From the NCBI RefSeq assembly GCF_040054535.1, contig NC_090796.1, positions 11,264,001-11,328,000 of the forward strand: a stretch of DNA of 64,000 nt. Direction: 5' to 3'. Origin of the DNA: Antennarius striatus (lineage: Eukaryota; Chordata; Actinopteri; Lophiiformes; Antennariidae). The translations under genes were made by a program, and so were the position numbers. Positions 19,801-33,400 of the stretch are shown here, one piece after another. The notes under the pieces are model-generated. The model saw only the letters and a list, made by a program, of their open reading frames with translations, made no database searches and was not told the origin of the DNA. How positions within the stretch are numbered: the stretch's first letter is position 1; every line of letters starts with the position of its first letter.

Positions 19801-22747
19801 TTATAGTGCAGTCAATGCAGCACACTGAGATAACAAGTGGATCAGACGTTTACTCTATGAATCCTGTGGAGGAGAGGAGTCAAGAAGCCTTTTAATAGGG
19901 CGCAAATAAATTGTATATCAGAAAAGGAGAAGAGAAAAGGTTTGTGGCACTTTCAAAGGATTTATTTCTAGTTGAGTAATGAAAGACCAACGGACCTTTT
20001 GAGGGAAGAATACCTTTTATTTCATATAGAAAACTGCAGACTTATTTAAACCGGCACCATGTTCCTCTCTTATCCTGAATGAATTTGAAATATGTCAAGT
20101 TTGTGTGGAATACAACTTCAAGGGCAGGCGATAACCATCATGCGTAACGGTTTAATGTAAAAAAAATAAATAAAAATAATAATAATAATGATATAGTCTG
20201 CTGCAGATCAATCCAAAGAATATAATATTCATAGAATTCATCTTCAGTGGTCTAGCAAAACAGCTTAGAAGTGCATATCAGAGTCACACTGCATTGGCAC
20301 CACCTCAATGAATTAAATCATGGCAAAATTCTGTGTATATTACCAATGTTTAAACTTTACTTACTTTGTTACAGTAGATCGGAAATGTGGAATTCTTGGT
20401 CAACCCTCCATAGTGGTCGGAGTGGAAATGCGTCAGGAAGTAGGCGGTGATCCCCGCAATATCACCATACTGAAAGGCATCGATGGCAAACTTCGTACCT
20501 GAGCGATGTAATATCCATAATTAGTATTGTAAAGAATCTAAGTTACAAAACACAAATAAGTATCCTTCAAATTAAACTTCAACTGTTTACCCAACCTGGA
20601 ATCTTCTTGTAGAAAGGACAACGTGGCAACTCTACTGTTCCATCAGCATTCACTCTGTTCCACCTCCTTCTTCCACTCCATGCTTTGCTCCTTCCTTTCA
20701 CCGCATCTGATACATCACTGTTATCCACAGTGCCCTGAGAGGTTCCTGCAGTTGCATTAGCATTACTTTGCCTCTCCTTCTTTGTTTGTCTTAACCCTCT
20801 TGAGTTTTTTCTTAATGTTGTTGTGACGTTGAGTTGACTTGTTCCACTCTCAGCCTCTTTCTCCTTCTCCTTCAGGGGTCTGAGGCCAAAAAACACACCA
20901 ATGTCCATCTGCTTCAGACAGGATACAGTCCTGCTCTGGTCCCTCTGAGGTGACATGGTTAGAGATATTTTGGCTGTGGAGGCTTGTGATGAAGGTATCT
21001 GAAGAGATGTAGTGTTATATAGCTCTGATTCAATACTACAGTCATTCAAGGTCAGTCCCTCTGAGCTTTGAAGAGTTTCTCTCAGGCGCTCTAAAACCTT
21101 ACTTTGTGGTGACTGAATGCTGCTTTTAGATGGACCGATGGTGCAGACAGATCTGTTGAGAGTTCCTTCATCACATGTTGTGTCAGCTCTGCCTTTAACA
21201 ACTGCTGAGGCAGACAGCTGATTAGTGGGCGGCACTGAGGCAAGTGAATCCAGCTGGGTGCTTAAGGAATCACGCTCATTTACCTGCACATTACTGGTTT
21301 CTAAATTATCTATAAATTGAGTAAAGAGGTCATCTTCACTTGAGAAACCATCACTTAACAGTAACACAGAACTTTCAACCTCATCTTTAGGTGTATTATT
21401 AACAAAAAGAGCTTTTTTACAATTTCTATTTGTAACACTGGTTTCTGCAGGGAGCTCAGAAAGAGGAGAATAGGATATTGAATCATCGCTTTGAGAAGAA
21501 GATTCATTTTCAAGCATATCTGCACAAGCTTGTTCTCTGCTCTGTGCCTTGACAGGAGTGGATGAAAGATCATTTCTACTTTCCTGGGAAGCACCGGAAG
21601 ACGTTTTGCTTTTCCTAGCAAAAGACCATCCTTTCTTTTTCTTAAAATCCTCTGGACCAGGAGAACGCAGTAGCAAAAGGCCGTTTGTACATTTAGACAG
21701 TGATGTACCATTTTGATCATCGTGGGGGGAGGCACTATAACTGGATAAGGCAGGAGGATTGTCCTGCGAGGTGTCTAAATTATTATTAAGACCTTGGAAA
21801 CAACTGGGGTCTGTCGTCCCACTGGGTCCAGCCTGCTGGGACAGACTGAAGGGGGCGGTGTGACTGTTGGCTCGAGCTTCGGCCAGGTGTGTGTGGTTGA
21901 ATTTCTTGTAATGGTTTGGGAGAGTGGATGAGCACCAGAGGCCATCTGGACATTCTGTGTGAACAAATACAGTTAAATGTAGGATTAATGGAGCACAGTA
22001 CAAAATCATCATTCTCAATAAAAAATCTATGAAACACTTTGGACACTATTGATGTTTTCTTTAATGAGGAAACATGCTAAAGAAAATATTGTTTATTTTA
22101 TCGTGAGTTTTCTTGAACATAGTTGTTTTAAATAATGGGAAGTCCACAATTCAGTGTGATTAAGCCAAAGTATAATTTATTTATAACTATATTATTCTCA
22201 GTCCTCACAAGATGCTCTCTGCAATTGTACCAGCTTTGGATGTAAGACGAATCAGTAGATACATATGATGCACTGAGCAGGTTATTTAAGTCTTTGGTAT
22301 CAAGTGTGTCAGTCATTTGTTCCATTAGTATAAGAATAATCATGTGTTTGTACCTGTACATGTGTCCCTGGGGGTGTCAAGACACTCTGCAACATGCCAT
22401 CTTTGAGTCTGCACCAACAAAATGGAAAAAGGCATCTGGCATATGGGACAAAACTTTCCAGATGGTGCCTCAGCATCAGTGTCTGTTTTCCTTTGGCCAT
22501 GTGAACCGGATGACTCTGACGGCAGAGGAGAACCGGCTTCCTCTACAGAAGCCTCGCCTTCGCTTGTCTTCGCTTTGTTGTGAAGTGAATTGACTGGAGC
22601 TCGACTTTTTTTCTTGCAGGTTTTTTCTAAGATACATCTCCTTTTTGACACAGTTGTAGATGCAGCTGGCGACCGGTGTCGCTTTTTTTTTTTCTCCAGA
22701 GATTTATACTCCCAAATGTCATTTTCAGAATCGTCCTTCTGTGACAT
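13826..22747 (-). CDS. dclre1a: DNA cross-link repair 1A (SNM1A) 5'-exonuclease
   Basis: Complete, 919 aa. Coding exons in gene order: 22354-22747, 20596-21954, 20365-20498, 18910-19028, 18026-18169, 17777-17922, 16644-16798, 15275-15416, 13826-13992. All introns are GT-AG and the total is 2760 nt. SNM1A digests DNA 5'-to-3' past interstrand cross-links in the nucleus. The N-terminus has a basic patch (KKKKRHR, about 19-25) and a UBZ4 ubiquitin-binding zinc finger with C100, C103, H118 and C122. A PCNA-binding PIP box, QMDIGVFF, is at 480-487. The metallo-beta-lactamase/beta-CASP nuclease fills the C-terminal third: HFHSDH at 608-613, H669 in HCPG, D691 in GDFRAD, and H871 in SEHSS. The large second exon encodes a Ser-rich, probably disordered linker. 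At 919 aa it is shorter than human SNM1A (about 1040), and the difference appears to lie in the linker. It is head-to-head with nhlrc2. Confidence 0.97.
14140..14521 (+). mobile_element. dispersed repeat family R1, copy B
   Basis: The best-preserved of three related copies. It opens with the palindrome GCAGTCACACACTGC, then ACATCCCGC, and closes with the inverse GCGGGATGT. Inner motifs include GATCAAAG/CTTTGATC pairs and CAAGGTCA. It is inverted relative to copy A 4.6 kb away and in the same orientation as the truncated copy C near 50760. It lies in dclre1a intron 8. The ORFs predicted across it are not genes. Confidence 0.7.
16240..16590 (+). mobile_element. L2/Maui-like LINE 3' region
   Basis: Shares a diagnostic string of motifs with 48360-48665: GGAGCCTATCCC, GGGGTACACCC, CACACTCATGCCTACGGA and the terminal GTGAGGCAACAGCACTACCCAC. 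This is a very common teleost dispersed repeat, usually assigned to the 3' end of L2/CR1-type LINEs. It ends about 55 bases from dclre1a exon 7, inside intron 7. The ORF at 16342-16587 lies within it and is not a host gene. Confidence 0.65.
20161..20192. repeat. A-rich / (AAT)n tract
   Basis: Short run of AAATAAATAAAAATAATAATA type sequence in dclre1a intron 3. Confidence 0.8.
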
Positions 22748-23258
22748 TTGGAGGAAGAAAAAAAAAAAAAAAGTCTAGCGTCCCAAATGTCGCCCAGCGA
22801 CCACCGCAAAACCTTGGTTATTACACAAGATCTGATGTTTGATAACACCCATTGATCGTCGGAAGTAATACATATCACAGTGAAAAATCAACCACTGCCA
22901 AAATAGGTACTAATAATTAATATGTAGAATATACCATTTAACATAGTCTTTTCTAGAGGTACTTTACAGTGGGATTTGCAGAGACATGTTATCGGTTACC
23001 GCCACAGTCCTCCGATGAATACAGTAAACACAAGGAACGAGAGCAACCGCACTTTCCATACGGTTTGAAGTTTTCACTTGAAATTTTAAAATGGTGTTGT
23101 CGAAATAATTTATCAGAATGTGTAATGTGTTCTTCAATAAATTGCTTGAAAGCGAGTTAAAATACACGTTAGTTTTTAACAGAAATTTATTTTCAATATG
23201 TTGTTTCGAATCATCGTTATTAATCGAGTTGGTGAATTTACGTGGCTTAGCTGGAAAC
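22748..23258. promoter_or_regulatory. probable bidirectional promoter of dclre1a and nhlrc2
   Basis: The two start codons face away from each other across 511 bp: dclre1a ATG at 22745-22747 on the minus strand and nhlrc2 ATG at 23259-23261 on the plus strand. No TATA box is evident at a fixed distance from either gene, as is usual for shared promoters of housekeeping genes. The human pair has the same head-to-head layout. A poly-A run sits just outside the dclre1a start (about 22758-22771). Transcription starts are not visible from the sequence, so the functional claim is inference. Confidence 0.6.
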
Positions 23259-23709
23259 ATGGCGTCTCAGTGTAGCCTCTCCACCTTATTTCCTATTCAA
23301 AGTGAGCTGGATTGTGAACTAGAAGAAGCCCAAACGCAGCAAGAAAAGGAAAATCTTGTCCAGCAATATTTGAAAAAGCTGGACGAGAGACAGGATCTGA
23401 AGATACCTGATTTCCAGACAGGTTAGCCAGTGTTTTAGTTTTTTTCGTTAGCATTAGCACTGACTATGATAGTTGCATATCTTCACAGGACTGGGCATGT
23501 ACCGATGTGCATACTATAGACATACACGGTTATGTGTTGATTTCCTGCTCTTCATTCTGAAATATTTGCTTTAATTTTCGCTCTGCGATGGCTTTACAAA
23601 ATACTCTGATTCATAAAACATGAGTAGACACAATATGGCCAGATAAAGCAAACAGATGAGTTAGTGATGATTAATTTACTTTAAAGTGCAATGCTGCCTG
23701 TGGTGTGTT

Positions 23710-23747
<38 letters not shown>

Positions 23748-24429
23748 GCAAACATGAATCATTATCGTTACAGGCGTTTGTCAATATCGTCAGTTCCATT
23801 GCTCAAGACAAGTAATACTTCCACATTAACGCCATCAGTGTAGTCCTGTTTTTAACATGTAGCCAATTGGCAATATCTTATGACACCAGTAGATGGGGAT
23901 CTACAATGGAGCATTAAACAGCAGTTCACAGCGGTGTGTTTGAGCAAAGGATCTGCCAGTGGTCCTGACAGACAGTCGCTTTAACCCAATTCAGGGCTTT
24001 AACCCTGATTCATCCAGGGGCGGGAAGCATCTCCAGATGTCACTGAAATGTTACAGAAGCAGAGTGGTTTGTGACATACAATTTTTGAAGCTCAGCAGTC
24101 TTCCAAAGAAGCCCCAAGGACATCATTGATCATATTATAATACAATGAAATGAAAACAAATTTTCTGAAATCTGTCTTAAGTTGTTGACCTTTGTTTACG
24201 ACCTTCACCAAGTAGACAGATGATTTATATTCAACACTAAGCTGTTATTAAAATACCTATGAGTTGCAGATTTAGTTAATGTTTAGTTTAGTGTTGTTGT
24301 GTATGTTTTTGCCCATTTTGCCATTTTGTACAGTTACGATATCTATCTCTATATCTTTCTCATGAATAAATTATTTTAAAAATCAAATCTCATATATATG
24401 TGTGTGTGTGTGCGTGTGTGTGTGTGTGC

Positions 24430-24471
<42 letters not shown>

Positions 24472-27400
24472 CCTGCCATGTGCAAAGCTATTGCACATGG
24501 CAGGTTTAGCATTTTAGATATCAGATAATATCTCTTTTCAGAGACGTTTTAATTGAAAAAGCCAGTTCTTCTCCTTCTTTGTCTGTTTTTGCATCATTCT
24601 AAAGATGGATAGCCCCTTTTTTAAATGATTGAATTTGTAGTTAATTAGGTCAAATACTACTGAGATTAAGACTTTTCTAAGGAGACAAAGCAATATAGTA
24701 GAGGTAAGACAAATGATTTCCTAAGGACAGTAAGATATGCTATTCAACTAACAGGAACACTTTGAGACAGGGCTAAATCCATGTGAATTAAGTGTAACAC
24801 ATATAAAGTTAATGAGAAGTAAGAGTTAAAAACACATGATATAGATCTCCAGACAGTAATTCATGGCATGCATTAGTTTCGTAACTCTTTTGAAGAGATC
24901 ACAACTAATTCAATGCTTTAATTCACCAACCTCTTCCATAATAACATTATTGGTTCTGACAGTGATGGGCAGTATAAAGTACTTTCCCACGCTGTGACTA
25001 ACACGTCTAATATGGCAACAGCATAATTTTCCTCTGTGATTTGCCCTAGGCTTGGAATGGCTGAATACGGAGGGGCCTCTGTCTTTAAACAAGGAGTTGG
25101 CTGGGAAAGTGGTGCTGCTGGACTTCTTTACGTACTGCTGCATCAACTGCATGCACATACTGCCCAGCTTGCATCAGCTAGAGCAGAAGTACTCTGTCAC
25201 AGGTATGAGCTGAGATTCAAAACAGCAATAAGAAAAATTATTTTAGTCCTAGAGACTCGTGTTGGGATTGAGAGATTAATTAGAGATGTGAAGGTGTTCC
25301 ACGCTGCATAATCTCTTCCATTTTATGCCGCAACAAAACAAAACCTTGTTAGAAAATAACCTCCCCTCCCCTGACTATTAGATATTCATCTGAAACCTGA
25401 TGTTGGAAGCATCTTGGTAGAATGATTGGTTGGCTTGGGTTTTTGGGGGGACTTTTTTAGTATTTGTCTTATTGATAAACTTAAGGTAATTCTTTTTGTG
25501 TGTGCGTGCGTGTGTAGTTTATAGATGTGTTTCACCAACTATCCATAAAAATCCATTAGTGTACGATTAAATTGTCAAGCATGCTGATAATCCTTCTTAT
25601 CGAACACACTGCCTATCTTTGGAGAGGCTCGTAAACATAACAGGCATTGCCATATTTAAATTGGAAAGATAAGGCTGGCATTATTTATATGTTTGTTTAT
25701 GTTCAAAAAAGTCTTTAAGGAGACCAAAAACATCAACGCTACAACCTAACAAAGAGATGTTCTATTTTGTTTTAATGGTTGGGTCACATATTCAACTATA
25801 ATTATACCAGTTAAAATATCTGATTTTTTTTTTTTGTCTAATTTTGTTTACATAATTTGAAGAAATATTTAAACAAAAAAATGCTGATTAACAAGTCTGT
25901 TTTCTTCATAGATACAGTTAACTGTGAAATGTCACCCTGTGCGCAGGCTACACAAGGAATGTTCATCAGAGCTGTTTTATATGAATGAATGTTCACATTA
26001 TGTTCATATTAGCAAATTAATGAATGAATGAATGAAATGTGTGTGTGTGTGTGTGAGGAAGATTTATGCCCATATGCCTTTTCCTTGCCTTTGATGGAAA
26101 GCTTCCTGAGATCAGAGAAAGACACATTCATTAAAAAACACACTCTCACTCAAACACACACATCTGAGCTCCTTCCTCTATTTTCACTGTGTAGTCTCAT
26201 CCAAGATACAGAAATGTGGATAACCTTGGGAGGAATAGAATTTCATACCCGAACTTGGAATTGACACAAATATTAATATGGGTGCTGCACAATCTCACAG
26301 AGATAATTAAATGAATAGACAACACTAGTATAAATACACTTTTATGACAAAGCATAATCCTCCCGTGCATTTCTGAAGGTTCACAATTAGTTCGCTTCCT
26401 GTGAAAATAAAAGACAATATTTTAGTTTCATAATGTTATTCCCCTGACAAAAAAAATTTCAGTGCTTACCCTGCTGGAATACAATTTGAATGCATTCTTT
26501 ACTCAGGCCTCGGTACCGTGGGCCCCTTAGGAAGCAGCAGCCTGAGAGGCCTTACTGAGGACAGAAAATTCCACCAGTAGTTCATTGTTCATCGTGAAGT
26601 TGCACTTCTGAAATATGTGTAAGGTCATGCAGGCCAAGAAGCTGTAGTGCAGGAACTCTGCTCCTCTTTGTAGAGAGCGTGAGGGCTGTTATCACAGCTG
26701 TGACGATACAGTAACTCAAAATATTTCCCAGCTAAACTGTTGGTGAAGGAGCCCATGCTCAACCCTGCTGCGTTTCACTTTTTGGCCTCTTTATGTAGCC
26801 GCTCCATGTTAACCGCAGTAGGGTCCAGCTGATACTGGGCCCCTGCTCACCCGTCAAGGGGTCAGCCGAGGAAGTTGTACGGCTTGAAAGTCAGCTGCGA
26901 GCCACGTGGGAAATAGAAAGCACACACTGCAGTGCCGTCACACATTTCCACACTTGTCTTATCTTTGGCACTGCTGTGGGTACATTCTGTTTGCTGCTCT
27001 GCTCAGTGAGGTGTGCGAACCACCCAGTCCAGTCACTCCCACAGTCCAAGTGCCCCGTCCTGCCCCACCACCCACTCATCGGTAGTGCAATCTGTGCTGG
27101 TGCTATGCTGCCTGGCCTGCCACGGGTGATGAAATCCTTCATACCTTTATGATGACAGCAAATGTCAAGGGAATACCAGCTGGTGCCATATATGGAGAAT
27201 GAAGGGCTATCAAATCCATCCATTTTCCTGAAGACAAGACAACAGTAATCGTCTCGTCCTCAGTCGCTTTTTGCCTTTGCAGGTCACAGGTGGTGCTGGA
27301 GCCTATCCCAGCTGGCCACAGGCAAGAGCTATCAAATGTAAATACATAGAAAAACATGAAACTTTGCCTGTTTTATGTGACAAAGACACAGGGGAAATGA

Positions 27401-30400
27401 AGCTTATGTGAATTATCGTTTTTGTAATCATTTTTCCTGTAACAAGTAGGTTTTGTGTCTTATTACTGAGCTTTTAAAATTTTACAGGTATTTTAGAAAA
27501 AAGAAAGAAAAACACAATTCCTTGCATTACCAGTCTGCTCAATAAAAAAACTGAACATCTTGTGTTTTGATCTGAGGAAGTATAACTCAAAAGCAAAATC
27601 AAGTCCTCAGAACCAGTTTTTGTCTTTGTGTCTCTGTTTGATGCGGCGCTCAGATGGATTGGTTATCGTCGGTGTGCATTCAGCTAAATTCCCCAATGAA
27701 AAAGTAAGTGTTGTCATTTTTCATCCTCATTTTGTGTCTGCTTTCTTTCTGTATTGCACTACAAGTGCCATTTTCTCAAGCAAACACTCAAAGCACCAAG
27801 ACGTTCATATGTGGAACGTATTTTGGAGAGATTTATCAGAATTATCCTAACCACACTTGTTTTTTCTAGCATTTTTAGACCCAAAACTAGATCTTCAGAA
27901 GAATCCTCGTGATGCTGTTGATCTTTCTCTTTCATTCTTTATGAAACTGTTTTTCAGTGTGACACAAAATAACACACAGCAGCAGAAAAATCTTTAAACT
28001 CCTACTGCTGCCTCTGGCAAATGATGTGCTTGATACACACAGTTCTTTCCCCACTCATTTGCCAGTGCTTTTTAGGAGCTAAACAGGTAATTGGATTCAC
28101 TCAGACACTCTGGCATTCATTTGTTGAATCGTGGAGTCGTCAATAGATGAGAAATATATTTGTGAGGCGAGTATGCAAATCATTCTCTGGTTCTTTATTG
28201 TGAGGCTTTGATGCCTTTCTTTCATACGTGCTATTTCAGATGTCAACATGGACACATCTTTTTTTTCTTGATATAACAAATTGATTCATTTAAATATAAA
28301 ATAATTGAGAATAAAATGAGTACAGTAATTGATTGTAAATCTGTTTGTTAGACCACTATGCTCATTTGTCTTTGTCTGTCACCTACACTTCAAAGGTGGT
28401 GGACAACGTTCGGAGTGCCGTGCTCCGCTATGATATTTGCCACCCGGTCGTGAGCGACAGCGAGGCCTGCCTCTGGCACAAACTGGAGGTGTCCTGCTGG
28501 CCAACACTGGTCTTGGTGGGCCCTCATGGCAACCTGCTCTTCTCCCTAGTGGGTGAAGGTCACCACGAGAGGCTGGAGCTTTTCACCGAAGCTGCCCTCC
28601 GTTTCTACGGGGAGCAGGGGCTGCTGAAGCCTCACGCAGTGGCGATTAAGCTGTATCGAGACTCCCTGCCACCAAGCATCCTGTCTTTTCCTGGGAAGGT
28701 TGCTGTAGACAACAGCAAGAAAACACTGGCCATAGCCGACACCGGGCATCACCGAATTCTGGTGGTATCATCGACTGGGCAGATGTTGCACGTCATAGGA
28801 GGTAAGTAGCAAAAATAAGGTATCTGGTGTGTTGTGTTTAAAAATGCATAAACATCTGGCTGAATTTGGTGGGATCTAAAGTTGTCCCCAGTTATGATAT
28901 AGTACTTAATTTGTCAGCTTGTATAAAGGTATTTCAAGTTTTCACTTCCTTTTTGGTAGAAAGGACTTCTGTTTGACCTTTGAAATAATGTTGGTTTAGA
29001 ACAATAGCTAAGCTGAAGGACTTTCTATCTGATAAAAAAGACCTTGAAACAGTCATACATGCTTTATTACCTCACGTTTAGATGAAAGCAAATGACTTTG
29101 CTCAAGCTTAATCCTATACAACTTAAACAGACTCCAGTTAGTGCAGAATGCTGCTGCAAGACACCTCACTGGCACCAACAGATATGAGCACGTAACTCAC
29201 GTTTTCACTGAGCTTCAATGTTTGCCAGTGAAATCCTTCATTGATTTAAAGTTTTTCTTTTAGTTTTTAAAATACTTCATGGTCCAGCCCCGTGATTCAT
29301 CACCAATCTTTTATCCACCTACTCTTTTCCAAGGTCACTCAGGTCCACAACAAGACAGCTCCTTGCCATCCCACCAACACACTTAAAAACGGAAGAGGAC
29401 CGATTCTTTTCTGTAGTAGCCCCCAAACTTTGAAACTTCCTCTCCTCCCATATTAAATCACGTAACACTATAGTCAGCTTTAAGTCTACCCTGAAGACAC
29501 TTTAACTCTCCTGCTTGTAATTCATTTCAGGTCCTTTTTTATGCCCTCTTGTATTGATTGTTTTATTGTATTTACAGAGCGTTGTATACTTGATTTTGCA
29601 TTTTCAAGGCATGTATCCTGTTTTGCCTTCCCTGCTATACCTGCAAAGCACTTTGGGTCAACTGTTATGCGTTATAATGTGCTAAACAAATTAAATGACT
29701 TGACTTGGCTTGCAGTGCACACTGAACCACAACAGTTATTTGTTTGCCGCTTCTGTCTCAGGGCCTGAAAGCGGGAGAGAAGATGGCGACTTCCACAAAG
29801 CTTCTTTTAACGCCCCTCAGGGCGTGGTCATCAAAGGGGACTTTGTGTACGTGGCTGACACAGAAAACCACCTGATCCGAAAGGTAGTCTTCTAAACAGG
29901 ATTATTTTTGTTTCTTCCTTGATGTTTAGTTGCATATTTGTGCCTATCTTTGTGTTTGTTGTCTTTCAGATTGACCTGATAGAAGGCAGAGTCAGCACAC
30001 TAGCTGGAGTAGGCACTCAAGGCACCGACAAAGAGGGTGGGGCCGCCGGGCCCCAGCAGCCTATCAACTCTCCTTGGGATGTGACCCTTGGTTCTGCTGG
30101 TGAGTCTTGTGATGCTCCCTACCTATTCTGCCGTGGACACTCCTCTCATTCAGAACGAGTATTTCTTTTTGCACCCACATGATTAAACCCTCACCTAAAC
30201 CCTGCGAGAGAGGTCACCCCCATCACCCGTGTATCCGTGCCCAGATATTGTGGGGCCTTGTTGTTTTGCAGGTTTGCAGTTCAGCTTGAGTTGATCATAA
30301 ATTCTGTGAACATAAAATGAATGCATCTCATCCCTGACGAAAAGACAGTGGTGTGTTTCAGGTGGGATTGCACCCTCCTCCATGGGGTTTGTGACTTGCA

Positions 30401-33400
30401 TTTCAAAGCATTTAAAACTACATGAATAGTATACCTTTTTGAGAAGACAACCTAATTACATTGTGTTCAGGGATGCACATTTGTCTCCAGGGTGGAGTAT
30501 TTTAAAACCTTTAATCTACCACTTAGCTGGGTTTAGGTTGTGGTGGCAGCAGGTTAATCCCATTTTTCCAGACGTCTCCCTTGCAACATTTTTCAACACC
30601 TCCAGGGAGACCCTGAGGCGATCACAGGCTAGATGGGATTTTACATCTGTCTACTGAGATCTGGGTCTGTACTATCTTCCACATATCACATGAAAAAGGT
30701 CAGAGTTGTAATTTTAATTAAATTTAAGTGTGTGATTAACTGTCGTGTTTGTGCACTCTCAAATCAATCAAAAGACGAAAGTTTGCACCTGGATGGCAGT
30801 CGCTGTCATTTTTCATTTTAGAGAGCAGTTGATTATAATCATGTGGATTTTTTGTATTTTTTCTCCTCTTGTCATTGCAAACAGCATGCACACGAAAGGT
30901 AATCAGTCTTAGTCACATTTTCTGCGCATGTTGATTGATGACTCAACCTGGTGGTTCGCACACAGCCACGTGGTTTGAGGATGTGGAATCAGACCTTTAA
31001 CGCGAATAAAATTGTCCTCTGAGAATACATCCAAGCACTCATTGCATATTCATGATTTATTCACCGTGTTCATGAATAATTAAAAGAGAGGTCCTTACAC
31101 CTTTTGAACTGCAGCGCACCATCATAACATAGATGACGAGAGTCAGGTGCAGTTTTCAAACACTCCTGACAGCCCATCAGATGTGATCAAGAAAGATGGA
31201 GCTCTGTGCCACATTAAAAATACAACAGAGATGCTGTATATGCATCCATCATTATGACAACATTGTCTCTGCTGAGCGGATCTGAGTTGGCATATGGCCT
31301 TTATCACACGGGCCGCTGTCACTTAAACCTGCACGACTGTTTCTCTGACCCATTTCCTAAGAGATCACAGCTTTATAAAATCATCAGGGCCACCAGATAG
31401 TAGTTTTAATAGTGTAAGAAATTAATGAATTGTGAATCGCACTTTTACACACCTGAAGAACTTTTTTACCTTCAGGCCAATTATTAGCATCACATCTGGA
31501 TTGTATTATTGATAGAAAATCAAAAGACTGTACACAATACCTCAATCGATGTTCTGACCTCATGACCTCATTTTCTATGCATTTGTTAGCGTTTGTGTTG
31601 TGTGTCTGTGGTGGTTTCAGGCGGTGTTGATGATAATGTGCTGTGGATAGCCATGGCAGGGTCCCACCAGATTTGGGCTTTGTTCCTAGCAGATGGGAAA
31701 CTGCCAAAAGGGAGGTGAGAGACGAGAACATGGCAACCATTCAAAAACACATATAACTCTTCTCTAAAAATAGAATTTATAGGAAATAAAAGCCCACATG
31801 ACTTGCGTCATATTTATGTTGCACTTGTTTTCACAGGAGGTCAGTGATAATCATTAGATAATAATGATATATAAGCGTAATGAAAGAAAGCACAGAGGGA
31901 AGTTCCATTGTGCGGATTAATGTTGGTTTAATATCATACAATAAATCACATCTGTAATGATTAAAAACTCACAATTACTGTCTTGGCTAACTTTTCCCTA
32001 CCCATATCCATACTTGTATCGTTTCTTGACACCACATCCAGCGACTTCAAGGCGGGCACGTGCATCAGATGGGCCGGCAGTGGCAGCGAGGAGAACCGAA
32101 ACAACTCCTACCCCCACAAGGCTGGCTTCGCTCAGCCGTCAGGCCTGACTTTGGCCCCAGAGGAGCCTTGGAGCTGCCTTTACGTAGCCGACAGTGAAAG
32201 CAGCACCATCCGCACACTGGCACTGAAAGATGGAGCCGTCAAGTCGCTGGTCGGTGGAGAAAGAGACCCAATGGTGAATGAGCAACGTTTTTGTCAGACG
32301 GTTTATTAATATTGCTTTTAAACCCACCAACTATTGCCTACAAGCAGTAATTGAATGTTAAGTAACTTTTAAGACATTTTCCTTTTTTTATATAACGTTC
32401 ACACACTGTTTTACTTAACCAGTCTTAGTTTATGTCCAATTTCAAGATTTGATAATGGGGAGATTCTTCAATTTAGCAATTTTAAATGTATTGCAGATAA
32501 AAATCCATACGTTTAGTAATAATATGCTCTGGCACAGAGCTGGCTCTACCACCATTCATGGACAGCAAACACACTATTTAATCTGGAGATTCTTAAAACA
32601 TTCAGCCACGGAAAACAATAATGTGTTATTTAAAAAGGCTTTGGATAATTCCTGGGCATTTGGTTTCGAGTTTGTTTCTCCATGGATAGCTAGTATTGAT
32701 TTTATAAAGCCGTAAATAAACACAGCCTCTCTCCTGTATGTTTATTTTGTTTTGTTTTTTTGGCGAAGCTGGAAAACAATTTCTGTCTTTGCTTTCATGT
32801 CTTTGCAGTCATTCTGCTGCAGTTTTTTTCTTTTTTCCTGCGCAGTGGTGCATTTTTTTAAATGTCCCAAGAGCCGGAAAGCTCAGTCACATTTGAAAAT
32901 AAGGAAGAATTATTAACTTGAGTCAAATACTGTTAATGTTAATCATGGTGGTGAGTCAACAAAAAAAATGAAAAAAAAAATATTTTGTATATAAATATGT
33001 ATATATGTACAGTGTATATGTGTGTGTATATACTGTATATTATGTATATACTGTATATGTATATATGTATGTATATCTGTATATATATACTTTATATGTA
33101 TATATACTGTATGTATATATATATACATACATACACATATTGTATGTGTATATATGTACAGTATATAGTATATGTATATATAAAGAAGTTGTTTTATTTG
33201 CATTATGTTGGTGTGAAACAATAATACTGAGGGTTGTTATATCTGCTTATATTTGTTTGGCACCTTCAGGAATTGTCTTTTTTAATCCTTATGACATAAT
33301 TGGAGATTTCTTTTCCCATTTTGAATATGTTATTTACATTTATCATTAATTTTATCATACTTCTCAAAACATCTCAAGAATGACTCATCCAGCTATTTTC

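Noticed and set aside
21955-22018. N-terminal extension MRMMILYC... of the long dclre1a exon ORF, which resembles a signal peptide
   Set aside because: It is intron read through in frame; the splice acceptor at 21955-21956 and the zinc-finger exon at 22354-22747 show the exon starts at 21954.
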